A stretch of 64,000 bases of DNA, taken from NCBI RefSeq assembly GCF_022760995.1, contig NZ_JAKWJO010000008.1:62001-126000 (forward strand), in the 5' to 3' direction. Under the pieces are notes generated by a model. The model was not told the DNA's origin. It did no database searches and saw nothing but the letters and a program-made list of their open reading frames with translations. The position numbers and the translations under genes were made by a program. Source of the DNA: Dyella sedimenti. Lineage in GTDB: Bacteria; Pseudomonadota; Gammaproteobacteria; Xanthomonadales; Rhodanobacteraceae. Below, piece by piece: positions 25,214 through 33,174 of the stretch (its first letter is position 1; each line of letters starts with the position of its first letter).

Positions 25214-25240
25214 ATGAGCAAGTAATCACTCAATTAAGGA
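25214..25240. promoter_or_regulatory. second TetR-type operator, before the SDR gene (candidate)
   Basis: ATGAG and CACTCAAT face each other within an AT-rich 27-bp stretch just before AAGGAG of the SDR gene. The half-site GAGT/ACTC matches the stronger palindrome upstream of tetR, so the regulator may control both. Confidence 0.45.
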
Positions 25241-25247
25241 GTCTATC

Positions 25248-26108
25248 ATGTCGAAAGTCTGGCTTGTCACTGGTAGTGCCCGCGGCCTGGGCCGCGATAT
25301 CGCCGAGGCCGTGCTGGCGCACGGCGACCGCCTGGTGGCCACGGCCCGCGATCCCGGGCAACTGGCCGAGCTGGTCGAACGTTATGGCGACCAAGTGCGC
25401 GCCGTCGCGCTGGACGTCACCGATGCCGCCGCCGCGCGCGCCGCGGTGAAGGCGGCAGTCGATGCGTTCGGCCGTCTGGACGTCCTGGTCAACAACGCGG
25501 GCTTCGGCCACATGGTCGTGTTCGAGCAGGGCAGCGAGGACGATTTCAGGGCGCAGATCGATACCAATTTCTACGGCGTGGTCAACCTCACGCGCGCCGC
25601 GTTGCCGGTGATGCGCGCGCAGCGCTCGGGGCACATCCTGCAGATCTCGTCGGTGGGTGGCCGTATCGGCACGCCGGGACTGGCGGCCTACCAGTCGGCC
25701 AAGTGGGCGGTGGGCGGCTTCACCGAGGTATTGGCGACGGAGGTGGCACCGCTGGGCATCAAGCTGTGCTCGCTCGAACCGGGCGGCATGCGAACCGGTT
25801 GGGCGGCCGAGGCCAACAGCACCCTGGGCGATGTGCTGCCCGACTATCAGCCGTCGGTGGGTGCCTTCCGCGGCATGCTCAAGGATTACCAAGGCAACGA
25901 GACCGGCGATCCGGCACGGGTGGCCCAGGTGGTGCTGCGGCTGGCCTATCACGACGATCCGCCGGTGCATCTGCTGCTCGGCAGCGATGCGCTGCACTTC
26001 TTCGGCGAAGTGGAAAAGCAGCGTACCGCCGCGGCGGAGCGCTGGCGCGAGGTGAGCCGGTCCACCGACTTCGATGCGGGCGCGATGCCCGCGTTCCCCA
26101 GCCACTGA
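25248..26108 (+). CDS. short-chain dehydrogenase/reductase
   Basis: The 286-aa SDR has the cofactor loop TGSARGLG (residues about 8-15), NNAGFG, a catalytic Ser in QISSVGGR, and the YxxxK pair in AAYQSAKWA. The cofactor is NAD(P)H; Arg in TARDP after strand 2 favours NADP. The substrate is not predictable. AAGGAG precedes the ATG. It is the first structural gene of the tetR-SDR-SDR-NAD(P)-binding cluster. Confidence 0.92.
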   Translation: MSKVWLVTGSARGLGRDIAEAVLAHGDRLVATARDPGQLAELVERYGDQVRAVALDVTDAAAARAAVKAAVDAFGRLDVLVNNAGFGHMVVFEQGSEDDFRAQIDTNFYGVVNLTRAALPVMRAQRSGHILQISSVGGRIGTPGLAAYQSAKWAVGGFTEVLATEVAPLGIKLCSLEPGGMRTGWAAEANSTLGDVLPDYQPSVGAFRGMLKDYQGNETGDPARVAQVVLRLAYHDDPPVHLLLGSDALHFFGEVEKQRTAAAERWREVSRSTDFDAGAMPAFPSH

Positions 26109-26118
26109 GGCCGCCGCC

Positions 26119-27072
26119 ATGCAGCCATGGAGCGTACAGGACATGCCCCCGCAGGACGGGCGCCGTGTCGTGGTCACCGGCGCCACCGGCGGCATCGGCT
26201 ACGAAGCCGCGCTGGCCCTGGCCGGCGCCGGGGCCCAGGTGATGTTGACCGGGCGCGACGCCGCCAAGGGCGCCGCGGCCCTGGCGGGTATTCGTGCGCG
26301 GCATCCGCAGGCGCGGATACGCTACGAGCACCTGGACCTGGCCAGCCTCGCCTCCGTGGCTGGTTTCGCCGGACGGCTGGCCGGCGAAGGCCAGCCGCTC
26401 GACCTGCTGGTCAACAATGCCGGCGTGATGATGCCGCCCACGCGGCATGCCACCCATGACGGCTTCGAACTGCAGTTCGGCACCAACTACCTCGGCCATT
26501 TCGCCTTGACCGCGCAACTGCTGCCGCTGCTGCGGCGGGCCCGGGCACCGCGGGTGGTCAACGTGAGCAGCGGCGCGCATCGCCTGCGGGCGGCCATTCA
26601 CTTCGACGACCTGCAATGGGAGCGTCGCTACCAGCCCTGGCCGGCCTACGCGCAGTCCAAGCTGGCGTTGCTGATGTTCGCGTTCGAGCTGCAACGGCGC
26701 AGCGACGCGGCTGGTTGGGGATTGCTGAGCAATGCCTGCCATCCCGGTTATGCCCGCACCGGACTGCAGACCAGCGGCCCGGGCCTGGGGAGGCGCGATG
26801 GCCTGCCGTGGATCGCGAGGCTGAGCCAGCTGCTCGCGCCGTTGCTCTCGCAGTCGGCCGCCGAGGGCGCCTTGCCGACGCTGTATGCCGCCGCCGCGCC
26901 CGAAGCGCGTCCAGGCGGGTACTACGGTCCGGTCGGCCGGTTCGAGCTGAAAGGTCCTGTCGGCGAGGCGGTGATCGGTGCACAGGCCAGGGATGCCGGT
27001 GTGGCGGCGCGCCTATGGCAGGTTTCCGAGCGACTGACCGGCGTGCACTGGCCGGCGGAGGCCGAGGCATGA
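26119..27072 (+). CDS. retinol-dehydrogenase-like SDR oxidoreductase
   Basis: The 317-aa protein starts MQPWSVQDMPPQ. It has TGATGGIG for cofactor binding, TGRDAAKG (Arg, NADP preference), NNAGVMMPP, a catalytic Ser in NVSSGAHR and YxxxK in AYAQSKLAL. The pattern HDGFELQFGTNYLGHFALT is typical of the retinol dehydrogenase/WW-oxidoreductase-like SDR group. It follows the first SDR after 10 bp and overlaps the next gene by 4 bp, so the three are one operon. Confidence 0.9.
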   Translation: MQPWSVQDMPPQDGRRVVVTGATGGIGYEAALALAGAGAQVMLTGRDAAKGAAALAGIRARHPQARIRYEHLDLASLASVAGFAGRLAGEGQPLDLLVNNAGVMMPPTRHATHDGFELQFGTNYLGHFALTAQLLPLLRRARAPRVVNVSSGAHRLRAAIHFDDLQWERRYQPWPAYAQSKLALLMFAFELQRRSDAAGWGLLSNACHPGYARTGLQTSGPGLGRRDGLPWIARLSQLLAPLLSQSAAEGALPTLYAAAAPEARPGGYYGPVGRFELKGPVGEAVIGAQARDAGVAARLWQVSERLTGVHWPAEAEA

Positions 27073-27740
27073 GGATCCTGCTGTTCGGCGCCACCGGCAT
27101 GGTGGGCCAGGGCGTATTGCGCGAGTGCCTGCGGGCGGAGGACGTGAGCGAGGTGCTGGTGGTCGGCCGCACGCCGCTGGGCATGGCGCATCCGAAGCTG
27201 CGCGAACTGGTGCATCGCGATTTCTTCGACTACGCCGCCATCGAGCCGGAGTTGCAGGGCTTCGATGCCTGTTTCTTCTGCCTGGGCGTCAGCGCGGCGG
27301 GCATGGACGAGTCGCGCTATACGCGGCTCACCCATGACTTGACCCTGGCCGCGGCACGGGTGTTGGCGCGCCTTGATCCGGGCATGGCATTCGTCTATGT
27401 ATCGGGTGCGGGCACCGACGCCAGCGAACAGGGACGCAGCATGTGGGCGCGCGTGAAAGGGCGCACGGAGAACGCGTTGCGGCGCCTGCCGTTCCGGGCG
27501 GTGTACCTGTTCCGTCCCGGCTTTATCCAGGCGCTGCATGGCGAACGATCCAAGACCACGCTGTCGCGCGTGGCCTATGTGCTGCTCCGTCCACTGGGGC
27601 CGCTGCTGCGCGCCCTGTTCCCGCGGCATATCGTGAGCACGGTGGACATCGGCCGGGCCATGCTGTCGGTGGCCCGGCACGGCGCGCCCACGATGGTGCT
27701 GGAAAGCGGGGACATCCTGGATGCGGCGAGCCGCGCCTGA
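27069..27740 (+). CDS. NAD(P)-binding Rossmann-fold protein (NmrA/epimerase-like)
   Basis: The 223-aa protein starts MRILLFGATGMVGQGVLREC, an atypical-SDR glycine motif (GATGMVGQG). It has FFCLGVSAAGMDE in the middle, YVSGAGTD and a C-terminal DIGRAM helix. It resembles the HTATIP2/YwnB-like group of atypical SDRs, which lack a clear catalytic Tyr-Lys pair and may act as sensors or reductases. The start overlaps the stop of the upstream SDR gene, so it is translationally coupled. Confidence 0.85.
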   Translation: MRILLFGATGMVGQGVLRECLRAEDVSEVLVVGRTPLGMAHPKLRELVHRDFFDYAAIEPELQGFDACFFCLGVSAAGMDESRYTRLTHDLTLAAARVLARLDPGMAFVYVSGAGTDASEQGRSMWARVKGRTENALRRLPFRAVYLFRPGFIQALHGERSKTTLSRVAYVLLRPLGPLLRALFPRHIVSTVDIGRAMLSVARHGAPTMVLESGDILDAASRA

Positions 27741-27909
27741 GTCGCGGTGATGGAGACTTGGCGGAACCGGCCGACGAAAGCCGTGCTGGAAATTCACGCG
27801 GATTCAGCATGTGCTTGCGCATGATCGGCCCCGGCGTGCTCCCTGGCTAGGCTCTTAAGGGTAGAGCGAGCCATTCGAGCAGACGGCGTAGGGGGAAGGG
27901 AGTGCACGT

Positions 27910-28227
27910 ATGCGCAAGGTTACGATCAGGTTCCAGGACGTCGCCAGCGAACTCGCCCAACTCAGTGCCCAGCGCGACGACCTGATGGAGCGCGCCTTCG
28001 GCGTGCTCGAGCAACGGCACGCAACCCTGGCCGCGATGCTGGTGCAATGCCTGGGCGACCGCCAGCGCGCCGTGCGCTGGATGTGCCGCCACCAGAGCGC
28101 TTTCGGCGGTCGCTCCGCCTACGAACTGATTGCCGATGGCGAGGAGGACGCCATCTGGGACGAGATCGCCCTGATGAGCGAAACCCCGCTGGCGACCCGC
28201 CTCAATTCGGCGCGGATGGCTTATTGA
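27910..28227 (+). CDS. orphan Xre/MbcA/ParS-type antitoxin domain (DUF2384) protein
   Basis: The 105-aa protein ends with RAVRWMCRHQSAFGGRSAYELIADGEEDAIWDE, read as consecutive segments. This matches the toxin-binding DUF2384 domain (normally W...N.ALGG.TP.ELL). Partners are usually RES-domain NAD-degrading toxins encoded immediately downstream. None is here: the next gene is convergent and is an unrelated antitoxin. It is therefore an orphan, or it works with a toxin elsewhere. The 169 bp before it hold no recognisable feature. Confidence 0.7.
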   Translation: MRKVTIRFQDVASELAQLSAQRDDLMERAFGVLEQRHATLAAMLVQCLGDRQRAVRWMCRHQSAFGGRSAYELIADGEEDAIWDEIALMSETPLATRLNSARMAY

Positions 28228-28240
28228 ACCATTGGATGCG

Positions 28241-28636
28241 TCAGGCCGTTGCCCGCTGCTTCGGACCCGGCGAAGGTCTTTTGGATACGATTTTCTTCGT
28301 AGCCGCGGATGTCGCCGCTTTCTTCTTGACCGCCGCCGCCGGCTTGGACCGCGCCTTGGGCTTGGCCACGATGCTTACGCCCAGTGCCCCCATGATCCTG
28401 GAGACAGTGGAGAACCCCGGTTTGGCACCAGGCTTCAGCGCCTTGTAAAGGCTTGGCCGGGTGAGCCCGGCATCTTCCGCCACCTTGGACATGCCGCGCG
28501 AGCGAGCGATATCGTCCAGGGCCGACAGGAGAAGGTCCTGGTCATTTTCGGCCATGACTTCGTTCAGATAGGCGGCAATGGTTTCTTCGCTGTCGAGAAA
28601 CTCGGCGGCATCGAATGCCGAAAATTTGGTGGACAT
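28241..28636 (-). CDS. HigA-like antitoxin with a Lys/Ala-rich tail
   Basis: The 131-aa protein has an Xre-type helix-turn-helix of the putative addiction-module antidote family (DDIARSRGMSKVAEDAGLTR, SLYKALKPGAKPGFSTVSRI). It continues about 40 residues past the usual end with a basic, Lys/Ala/Ser/Pro tail (about residues 92-131) like histone H1 tails. It follows the toxin gene after 12 bp. It is expected to neutralise the toxin and bind the palindrome at the toxin promoter. Confidence 0.85.
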   Translation of the reverse strand: MSTKFSAFDAAEFLDSEETIAAYLNEVMAENDQDLLLSALDDIARSRGMSKVAEDAGLTRPSLYKALKPGAKPGFSTVSRIMGALGVSIVAKPKARSKPAAAVKKKAATSAATKKIVSKRPSPGPKQRATA

Positions 28637-28648
28637 GAGGTTCTCCCG

Positions 28649-28966
28649 TCAGGTCTCGATGGATGGCTGCTTGTTCCGTTGCCTGGCGGCCCAGAGCTTC
28701 CTGGCTTGCCTGATGTCCTGCTTCTGGCTCGATTTGTTCCCTCCGCACAGCAGGAGATAGACCTTCGCGCCTTCCCGGGCAAAATAGACCCGGTAACCCG
28801 GCCCGTAGTCGATCCGCATCTCCGAGATGCCGTCGAAGTGCTTCACGTCGCCCATATGGCCCTGCTCGAGCCGCTTGATCCGGACGATGACTTTCGATTT
28901 CCCGACGACATCCTTAAGGCTGCCTAGCCAAGACGCGAACGTTTCGGACTGGACAATCCTTGTCAT
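28649..28966 (-). CDS. RelE/ParE-superfamily (HigB-1/Gp49-type) toxin
   Basis: The 105-aa protein has the phage Gp49-like/HigB pattern: ETFASWLGSLKD, IRIKRLEQGHMGDVKHFDG read as IVRIKRLEQG then VKHFDG, and MRIDYGPGYRVYF with KVYLLLCGGNKSSQ. The family cleaves mRNA on the ribosome. The toxin gene comes first, as in higBA loci. Its ATG is only 3 bp from a perfect 13-bp palindrome that also contains the promoter, so there is no room for a Shine-Dalgarno. Confidence 0.9.
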   Translation of the reverse strand: MTRIVQSETFASWLGSLKDVVGKSKVIVRIKRLEQGHMGDVKHFDGISEMRIDYGPGYRVYFAREGAKVYLLLCGGNKSSQKQDIRQARKLWAARQRNKQPSIET

Positions 28967-29001
28967 GCGACAAATGTATCCAACTGGATACATTTGTCAA
29001 G
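28967..29001 (-). promoter_or_regulatory. higBA promoter, probably leaderless
   Basis: On the minus strand, TTGACA (29001-28996), 16 nt, then TACATT (28979-28974). The ATG of the toxin follows 7 nt after the -10 box, so the transcript should start at or next to the initiation codon and be leaderless. Confidence 0.7.
28970..28997. promoter_or_regulatory. higBA operator, perfect palindrome
   Basis: ACAAATGTATCCA and TGGATACATTTGT form 13-bp arms with a 2-bp spacer and no mismatch. It overlaps the promoter -10 and most of the spacer of the toxin gene, a standard antitoxin operator arrangement. Confidence 0.88.
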
Positions 29002-29014
29002 CTGGCAAACTTGT

Positions 29015-30613
29015 TTATTCATATCGCCCTTGCTGACTCAGGCGAGGGTCCTCACGCGATGGGCCATGGAATGCCCACACGCTGTTGGCATCCCCCTCAC
29101 GGGCGCGGCGGGCGGTGGCGCGGGCGAACAGGGCGAACACGAGGCCCAAGGCGATGCCGGTGAGGTCGACGGCGAGCACGCTCCAGGCGCCTGGCGTGCC
29201 GTCGCGGACGATGGCGGCGCCATTGACGGCCAGATCGACGATCGCCACCGCGAGGGTGAGGCCGGCGGTGGCCCACAGCAGTTCCACCGCGGCGCACGCG
29301 ATGGGGCGCACGCAGGCATAGGCGCAGGCGGCGAGAAACAGCCCGTAGCAGGCCACGCGCTGCGGCACGCCCGCTTCCATGCCCAGCCGCTCCGCGGCCC
29401 AGGTGGCGGCGAACGCGCCGGAGATGGCCAGGCAACTGCCGATGCATACGCCGACGGTAGCGCGTGCCATTGCCCGCGTGCGGCGCGGCTGGTCCGGATG
29501 GCGGCGCTTGCGGCGCGATTCGATCCACAGCAGGTTGCCCGAGTAGAACAGGAAGGCGCCGGCCAGGCCCAGGATGAAGTACAACCATTGCACCGTACGC
29601 CCGCCGAAGCTGCCGAAGTGCAGGCCGAACAGCGAGGCGTAGCTGATGCCGTTGAGCGAGTAGCGCTCGCCCACGTGGGTTTGCAGCACGCGGCCGTCGC
29701 GCATGGAGAGCGCCACGGTGCCAAAGGTGCCCAGCGTCCGCTGCGACAGGCCGCGCACCTCGGCCACCGCGTTGTGATCGCCGTAGTGCGTGAAGTGCAG
29801 GTAGTCGGGCTTGAAGGTGGTGACGCCGCTGGCCAGGGCCTCGGCGCGGGCACGTTCGACCAGTGCCTGGGTGGGCAGCATGTCGGCTGGCACACCGGTG
29901 GCGGCGACCACGGGGGCGGTCTGGGTCGCCTTGGCGAAGGCATCGAACAACTTGCCGTCGAAGGCGAGTGTGTTGAGCGCCGCGAGCATGAGGGTGAACA
30001 GGCAGAACAGCGCGCCGGTGAGGGCGAAGATCACGTGGAAGGGCAGGCTGATCACGCCGATGGCATTGTGCGCGTCCTGCCAGAGCCGCTTGAGGTTGCG
30101 CCCCACGCGCATGGCGAAGAAGTCGCTGACCAGTTGCGGCAGGTGGATCAGAATGCCCGAGACCAGTGCCAGCCCGTACAGCACGCTGACGATGCCCATC
30201 AGGTACAGGCCGACCACCGGCAGGCCCAGCGAGTCGTGCAGGGCGTAGACGAAGTCGGCCAGTTCGTTTTCCGACGCATCGGCGCGCGGCGCGCCGACCT
30301 GGCCGGCGGTGGCGAAGCGGGTCTCGCCCTTTTCCACCCAGTAGGCGTAGGCCGCATGCGAGCGGTCGGGCGGCAACACGATGCCGAAGTCGTCGCGGGC
30401 GGCGGGATGGGCGGTCAGCAGGCGCTGGATCAACGTGTCGATCGGCACCTCGCTGTCGGCCACGCTGTGCCAGGGCGGGTTCTGCCAAGCCGCGATGTCG
30501 TCGTGGAAAACGATGAGCGCACCGGCGTAGAAGGCGACGAACAGCGCGAAGCCGGCGAGCAGGCCAGTCCAGGTATGCACGGTCTGGAAGGTGCGGAGCG
30601 TGGCGGCTTTCAT
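29015..30613 (-). CDS. PepSY-associated TM-helix protein (iron-uptake type)
   Basis: The 532-aa protein starts MKAATLRTFQTVHTWTGLLAGF, the typical first helix of PepSY-TM proteins, with HTWTG and later HNAIGVISLPFHVIFALTGA repeats. Two periplasmic PepSY-like segments and further helices follow. Members are often encoded with siderophore receptors and may help reduce or release iron at the inner membrane. It is the third gene of a Fur-boxed operon. It lies upstream of and parallel to higBA; its stop is 14 bp from the higBA -35. Confidence 0.87.
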   Translation of the reverse strand: MKAATLRTFQTVHTWTGLLAGFALFVAFYAGALIVFHDDIAAWQNPPWHSVADSEVPIDTLIQRLLTAHPAARDDFGIVLPPDRSHAAYAYWVEKGETRFATAGQVGAPRADASENELADFVYALHDSLGLPVVGLYLMGIVSVLYGLALVSGILIHLPQLVSDFFAMRVGRNLKRLWQDAHNAIGVISLPFHVIFALTGALFCLFTLMLAALNTLAFDGKLFDAFAKATQTAPVVAATGVPADMLPTQALVERARAEALASGVTTFKPDYLHFTHYGDHNAVAEVRGLSQRTLGTFGTVALSMRDGRVLQTHVGERYSLNGISYASLFGLHFGSFGGRTVQWLYFILGLAGAFLFYSGNLLWIESRRKRRHPDQPRRTRAMARATVGVCIGSCLAISGAFAATWAAERLGMEAGVPQRVACYGLFLAACAYACVRPIACAAVELLWATAGLTLAVAIVDLAVNGAAIVRDGTPGAWSVLAVDLTGIALGLVFALFARATARRAREGDANSVWAFHGPSREDPRLSQQGRYE

Positions 30614-30614
30614 G

Positions 30615-30872
30615 TCAGTGCCACCCCAGGCGTCCCGCCCACAGGGCCAGGAAGGCAGCGGCATTGGCCGCCCCCAGCACCAGCCAGGCGCGCGGGCCGC
30701 TGCGGAACAGGTAGGCGCCGGCCATCAGCCCGATCCACAGCGGAAAGAACAGGATCAGCGCGGGAATGAGCAGCGCCGCCCCGTGGTCGGGCAGCCATTG
30801 CAACGCGAGGGCGAGCAAGGCGGCGGCGAGGGGAAAGCCCAGCAGGGTACCAGCGAGGCAACGCGCGATCAT
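30615..30872 (-). CDS. small membrane protein, DUF3649-like
   Basis: The 85-aa protein has three hydrophobic segments (LAGTLLGFPLAAALLALAL, ALLIPALILFFPLWIGLMAG, WLVLGAANAAAFLALWAG). Its size, position between a DUF3325-like gene and a PepSY gene, and helix pattern fit DUF3649 iron-uptake accessory proteins. It ends 1 bp before the PepSY start and overlaps the upstream gene by ATGA. Confidence 0.68.
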   Translation of the reverse strand: MIARCLAGTLLGFPLAAALLALALQWLPDHGAALLIPALILFFPLWIGLMAGAYLFRSGPRAWLVLGAANAAAFLALWAGRLGWH

Positions 30873-31141
30873 GGATGGCCGGCGTCCGTGGTGCCGCTGC
30901 GCCACCAGGCGAGATAGGGCAGTGCCACCCAGGCGAGCATCAGCGCGGTCAAGGCTGCGGTGAGGCCCGGACCGACGCCCGCCGCATAGCGCCAGGCGAT
31001 GGCGCCGGCCAGCACAAGCAACCAGCCGGCATGACGCGCCGGCGAGGGCAGTGGCTGCGCGCGAAGTCGTTGTCGGGTACTGGCGAGATAAATCAGCGTC
31101 GCGCCAGCCAGGGTCAGCAGCAACGCCGTGAGGGTAATCAT
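30869..31141 (-). CDS. small membrane protein, DUF3325-like
   Basis: The 90-aa protein has three predicted membrane helices, with a basic loop (STRQRLRAQPLPSPARHAG) after the first. The layout fits DUF3325, which is found with DUF3649 and PepSY proteins in siderophore clusters. It is the first gene of the operon, with a Fur-like box 46 bp upstream of its start. No receptor gene is adjacent here; fabV is on the other side of the promoter. Confidence 0.68.
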   Translation of the reverse strand: MITLTALLLTLAGATLIYLASTRQRLRAQPLPSPARHAGWLLVLAGAIAWRYAAGVGPGLTAALTALMLAWVALPYLAWWRSGTTDAGHP

Positions 31142-31186
31142 GAAGCGTGGATTCCTTGTCGAGGCGAGGTGCCCTGCAACAGGCTA

Positions 31187-31207
31187 GATATGAGAACAAT
31201 TCTTATT
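31187..31207. promoter_or_regulatory. Fur box (candidate)
   Basis: ATATGAGAACAATTCTTATT closely matches the gammaproteobacterial Fur consensus of GAGAAT-type inverted hexamers (GAGAA facing TTCTTA around a central base). It lies 46 bp before the DUF3325-like start, where it would block the operon when iron is plentiful. Confidence 0.78.
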
Positions 31208-31355
31208 TTCGAGGCTCCGGCTGTCAACCTGGTGGGATGACGCATGCGGGCTTTCCGCATCGCTGCCGTGACCCGGCGACTCGACCCTACGGGAGCGCAT
31301 GGCTTGGCGCGCGGGTTAATATGGCGGTTTGCACTGCCTTCCCAGGAGTCATCGC

Positions 31356-32561
31356 GTGATCATCAACCCCAAGGTGCGTGGTTTTATCTGTGTGACGGCC
31401 CACCCGGTCGGTTGCGAGCTCAACGTGCTCGAGCAGATCGAGATCACCAAGGCGCAGGGCGACCTGGGCGAGGGTCCCAAGCGGGTCCTGGTGATCGGCG
31501 CCTCCACCGGCTACGGCCTGGCCTCGCGCATCACCGCCGCCTTCGGCTACGGCGCGGCCACCCTGGGCGTGTTCTTCGAGAAGCCGAGCAGCGAGAGCAA
31601 GCCCGGCACGGCCGGCTGGTACAACGCCGCCGCGTTCGACAAGTTCGCCAAGCAGGCGGGCCTGTACAGCCGTTCGATCAATGGCGACGCATTCGCCGAC
31701 GAGACGCGCGAACGCGCCATCGAGATGATAAGGAACGAGATGGGCGGCCCGATCGACCTGGTGGTCTATTCGCTGGCCTCGCCCGTGCGCAAGCTGCCCG
31801 GCACCGGCGAAGTGGTGCGCTCCTCGCTCAAGACCATCGGCGAGACCTTCACCGCCAACTCGGTCGACACCAACCGCGACACAGTGGTACAGGCATCGGT
31901 GGAGCCGGCCACCGAGCAGGAGATCAAGGACACCGTCACCGTGATGGGCGGCGAGGACTGGAAGCTGTGGATTGATGCGCTGAGCCGCGCCGGCGTGCTG
32001 GCCGACCATGCCAAGACCATCGCCTATAGCTACATCGGCACCGAGATCACCTGGCCGATGTACTGGCACGGCACGCTGGGCCAGGCCAAGCAGCACCTGG
32101 ACAACACGGCCAGGCAACTGGTCGCCGGGCACGAGGCCGAGCACCTGGACGCCTACGTGGGCGTGATGAAGTCGGTGGTGACGCAGGCGAGCGCGGCGAT
32201 CCCCGTGCTGCCGCTCTACATCGCCATTTCCTTCCGGGTCATGAAGGAGAAGGGCATCCACGAAGGCACCATCGAGCAGATCAACCGCCTGTTCCGCGAC
32301 CGCCTGTACCGCAAGGACCACCAGGCACCGGCAACCGACGAGGAGGGCCGCCTGCGCCTGGACGACTGGGAGCTGCGCGAGGACGTGCAGAGCGAGTGCA
32401 AGGCGCTGTGGCCCACCATCACCACCGAGAACCTCAACCAGCTCACTGACTACGCCGGCTACAAGCACGACTTCCTGCGCCTGTTCGGCTTCGGCCGCGA
32501 TGACGTGGACTACCAGGAAGACGTGAATCCGGACCGCCGCTTCGACGTGGTCGAGCTGTGA
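31356..32561 (+). CDS. fabV: enoyl-[acyl-carrier-protein] reductase FabV
   Basis: The 401-aa protein performs the last reduction in the fatty-acid elongation cycle with NADH. It starts at GTG with AGGAG upstream, giving [20 protein letters not shown], the conserved FabV N-terminus. The cofactor loop is [11 protein letters not shown]. The family's Y-x8-K pair is Tyr236 and Lys245 in [11 protein letters not shown]. FabV enzymes are intrinsically little affected by triclosan, as known from Pseudomonas and Vibrio. Length is normal (about 400). Confidence 0.96.
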   Translation: MIINPKVRGFICVTAHPVGCELNVLEQIEITKAQGDLGEGPKRVLVIGASTGYGLASRITAAFGYGAATLGVFFEKPSSESKPGTAGWYNAAAFDKFAKQAGLYSRSINGDAFADETRERAIEMIRNEMGGPIDLVVYSLASPVRKLPGTGEVVRSSLKTIGETFTANSVDTNRDTVVQASVEPATEQEIKDTVTVMGGEDWKLWIDALSRAGVLADHAKTIAYSYIGTEITWPMYWHGTLGQAKQHLDNTARQLVAGHEAEHLDAYVGVMKSVVTQASAAIPVLPLYIAISFRVMKEKGIHEGTIEQINRLFRDRLYRKDHQAPATDEEGRLRLDDWELREDVQSECKALWPTITTENLNQLTDYAGYKHDFLRLFGFGRDDVDYQEDVNPDRRFDVVEL

Positions 32562-32635
32562 TCGTTCATGCCATACGCAACGTGGATGGCGTGCGGCGCG
32601 ATGATCCACGCGTGAGCTCGCTGCTACTGTGACTG

Positions 32636-32661
32636 CCGGCAAGGCATTACGCCTGCCGGTC
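32636..32661 (+). terminator. hairpin downstream of fabV
   Basis: CCGGCAAGGC and GCCTGCCGG pair with one bulged A across a 5-nt loop, about 75 bp after the fabV stop. No T-run follows, so the terminator role is uncertain. Confidence 0.35.
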
Positions 32662-32700
32662 GCTAGCGACGACGATCACATCCTGTGCCAGGGATGCGCC

Positions 32701-32972
32701 TAAGAGCCTGTTCACGATCTCCCCGTAGCCCGCGTTGAGCCGGTGTGCTCGCCAGGGAATCGAGCGTGGCGAAGCGCCTGACTGGCGGTCAGGTCGAGCC
32801 GCGCGCGGCTTCCTGGCGGGCACACCGGCGCAACCCTCCGGGCCGGGTCTGTTTGCCCCCAGGCCGGCGTCATCGCTCGGTCGTGTACGGACGTACACTC
32901 CCTCGCTCTTCCTTGCCCTGCGCGCAAACAGCTCCCGGCGCGGGCCACGGGGAGATCGTGAACAGGCTCTTA
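32701..32972. mobile_element. 272-bp MITE-like element, copy A
   Basis: The ends TAAGAGCCTGTTCACGATCT and AGATCGTGAACAGGCTCTTA are inverted repeats of about 22 bp that continue imperfectly to about 35 bp. The element is gene-free, with chance open frames on both strands and an internal palindrome GTGTACGGACGTACAC. The reverse complement of copy B at 48707 differs at only about four positions, so transposition or conversion was recent. No transposase is encoded; movement would need an enzyme in trans. Flanking TA could be a target duplication (the next base after TA or the repeated TA itself), but copy B lacks a clean one. Confidence 0.85.
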
Positions 32973-32991
32973 GCAACGCAGAACGACCTGC

Positions 32992-33168
32992 ATGCCAGCC
33001 ATTTACCTGCGCCGCTGGCTGCCGGAATTGAAGGATGCGCCGCCGGCGCTGCTGCACGAACCCTGGAAGGATGCCGCGCTGCTTAAACGTAGCGGCTATC
33101 CCGCGCCGATGGTGGAGGCATCGCGGCAGGCGGCATTGGCCGCGTTCCAGGCCATGCGCGGAAGGTGA
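32992..33168 (+). pseudogene. photolyase/cryptochrome C-terminal remnant
   Basis: The 58-codon frame reads IYLRRWLPELKDAPPALLHE, then PWKDAALL, then SGYPAPMVEASRQAALAAF. This is the FAD-binding C-terminal end of class I DNA photolyases (normally YIRRWVPEL...LH.PW...GYP.PIVDH). About 400 upstream residues are missing; MITE copy A ends 19 bp before the ATG. The gene appears to have been cut down by a deletion or rearrangement at the element. It could be expressed as a stub but cannot repair DNA. Confidence 0.82.
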
Positions 33169-33174
33169 GGAGCC

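Noticed and set aside
32745..33086. Open frames inside the 272-bp elements as proteins
   Set aside because: Frames are open in several phases on both strands and read through the terminal repeats; this is compositional, not coding.
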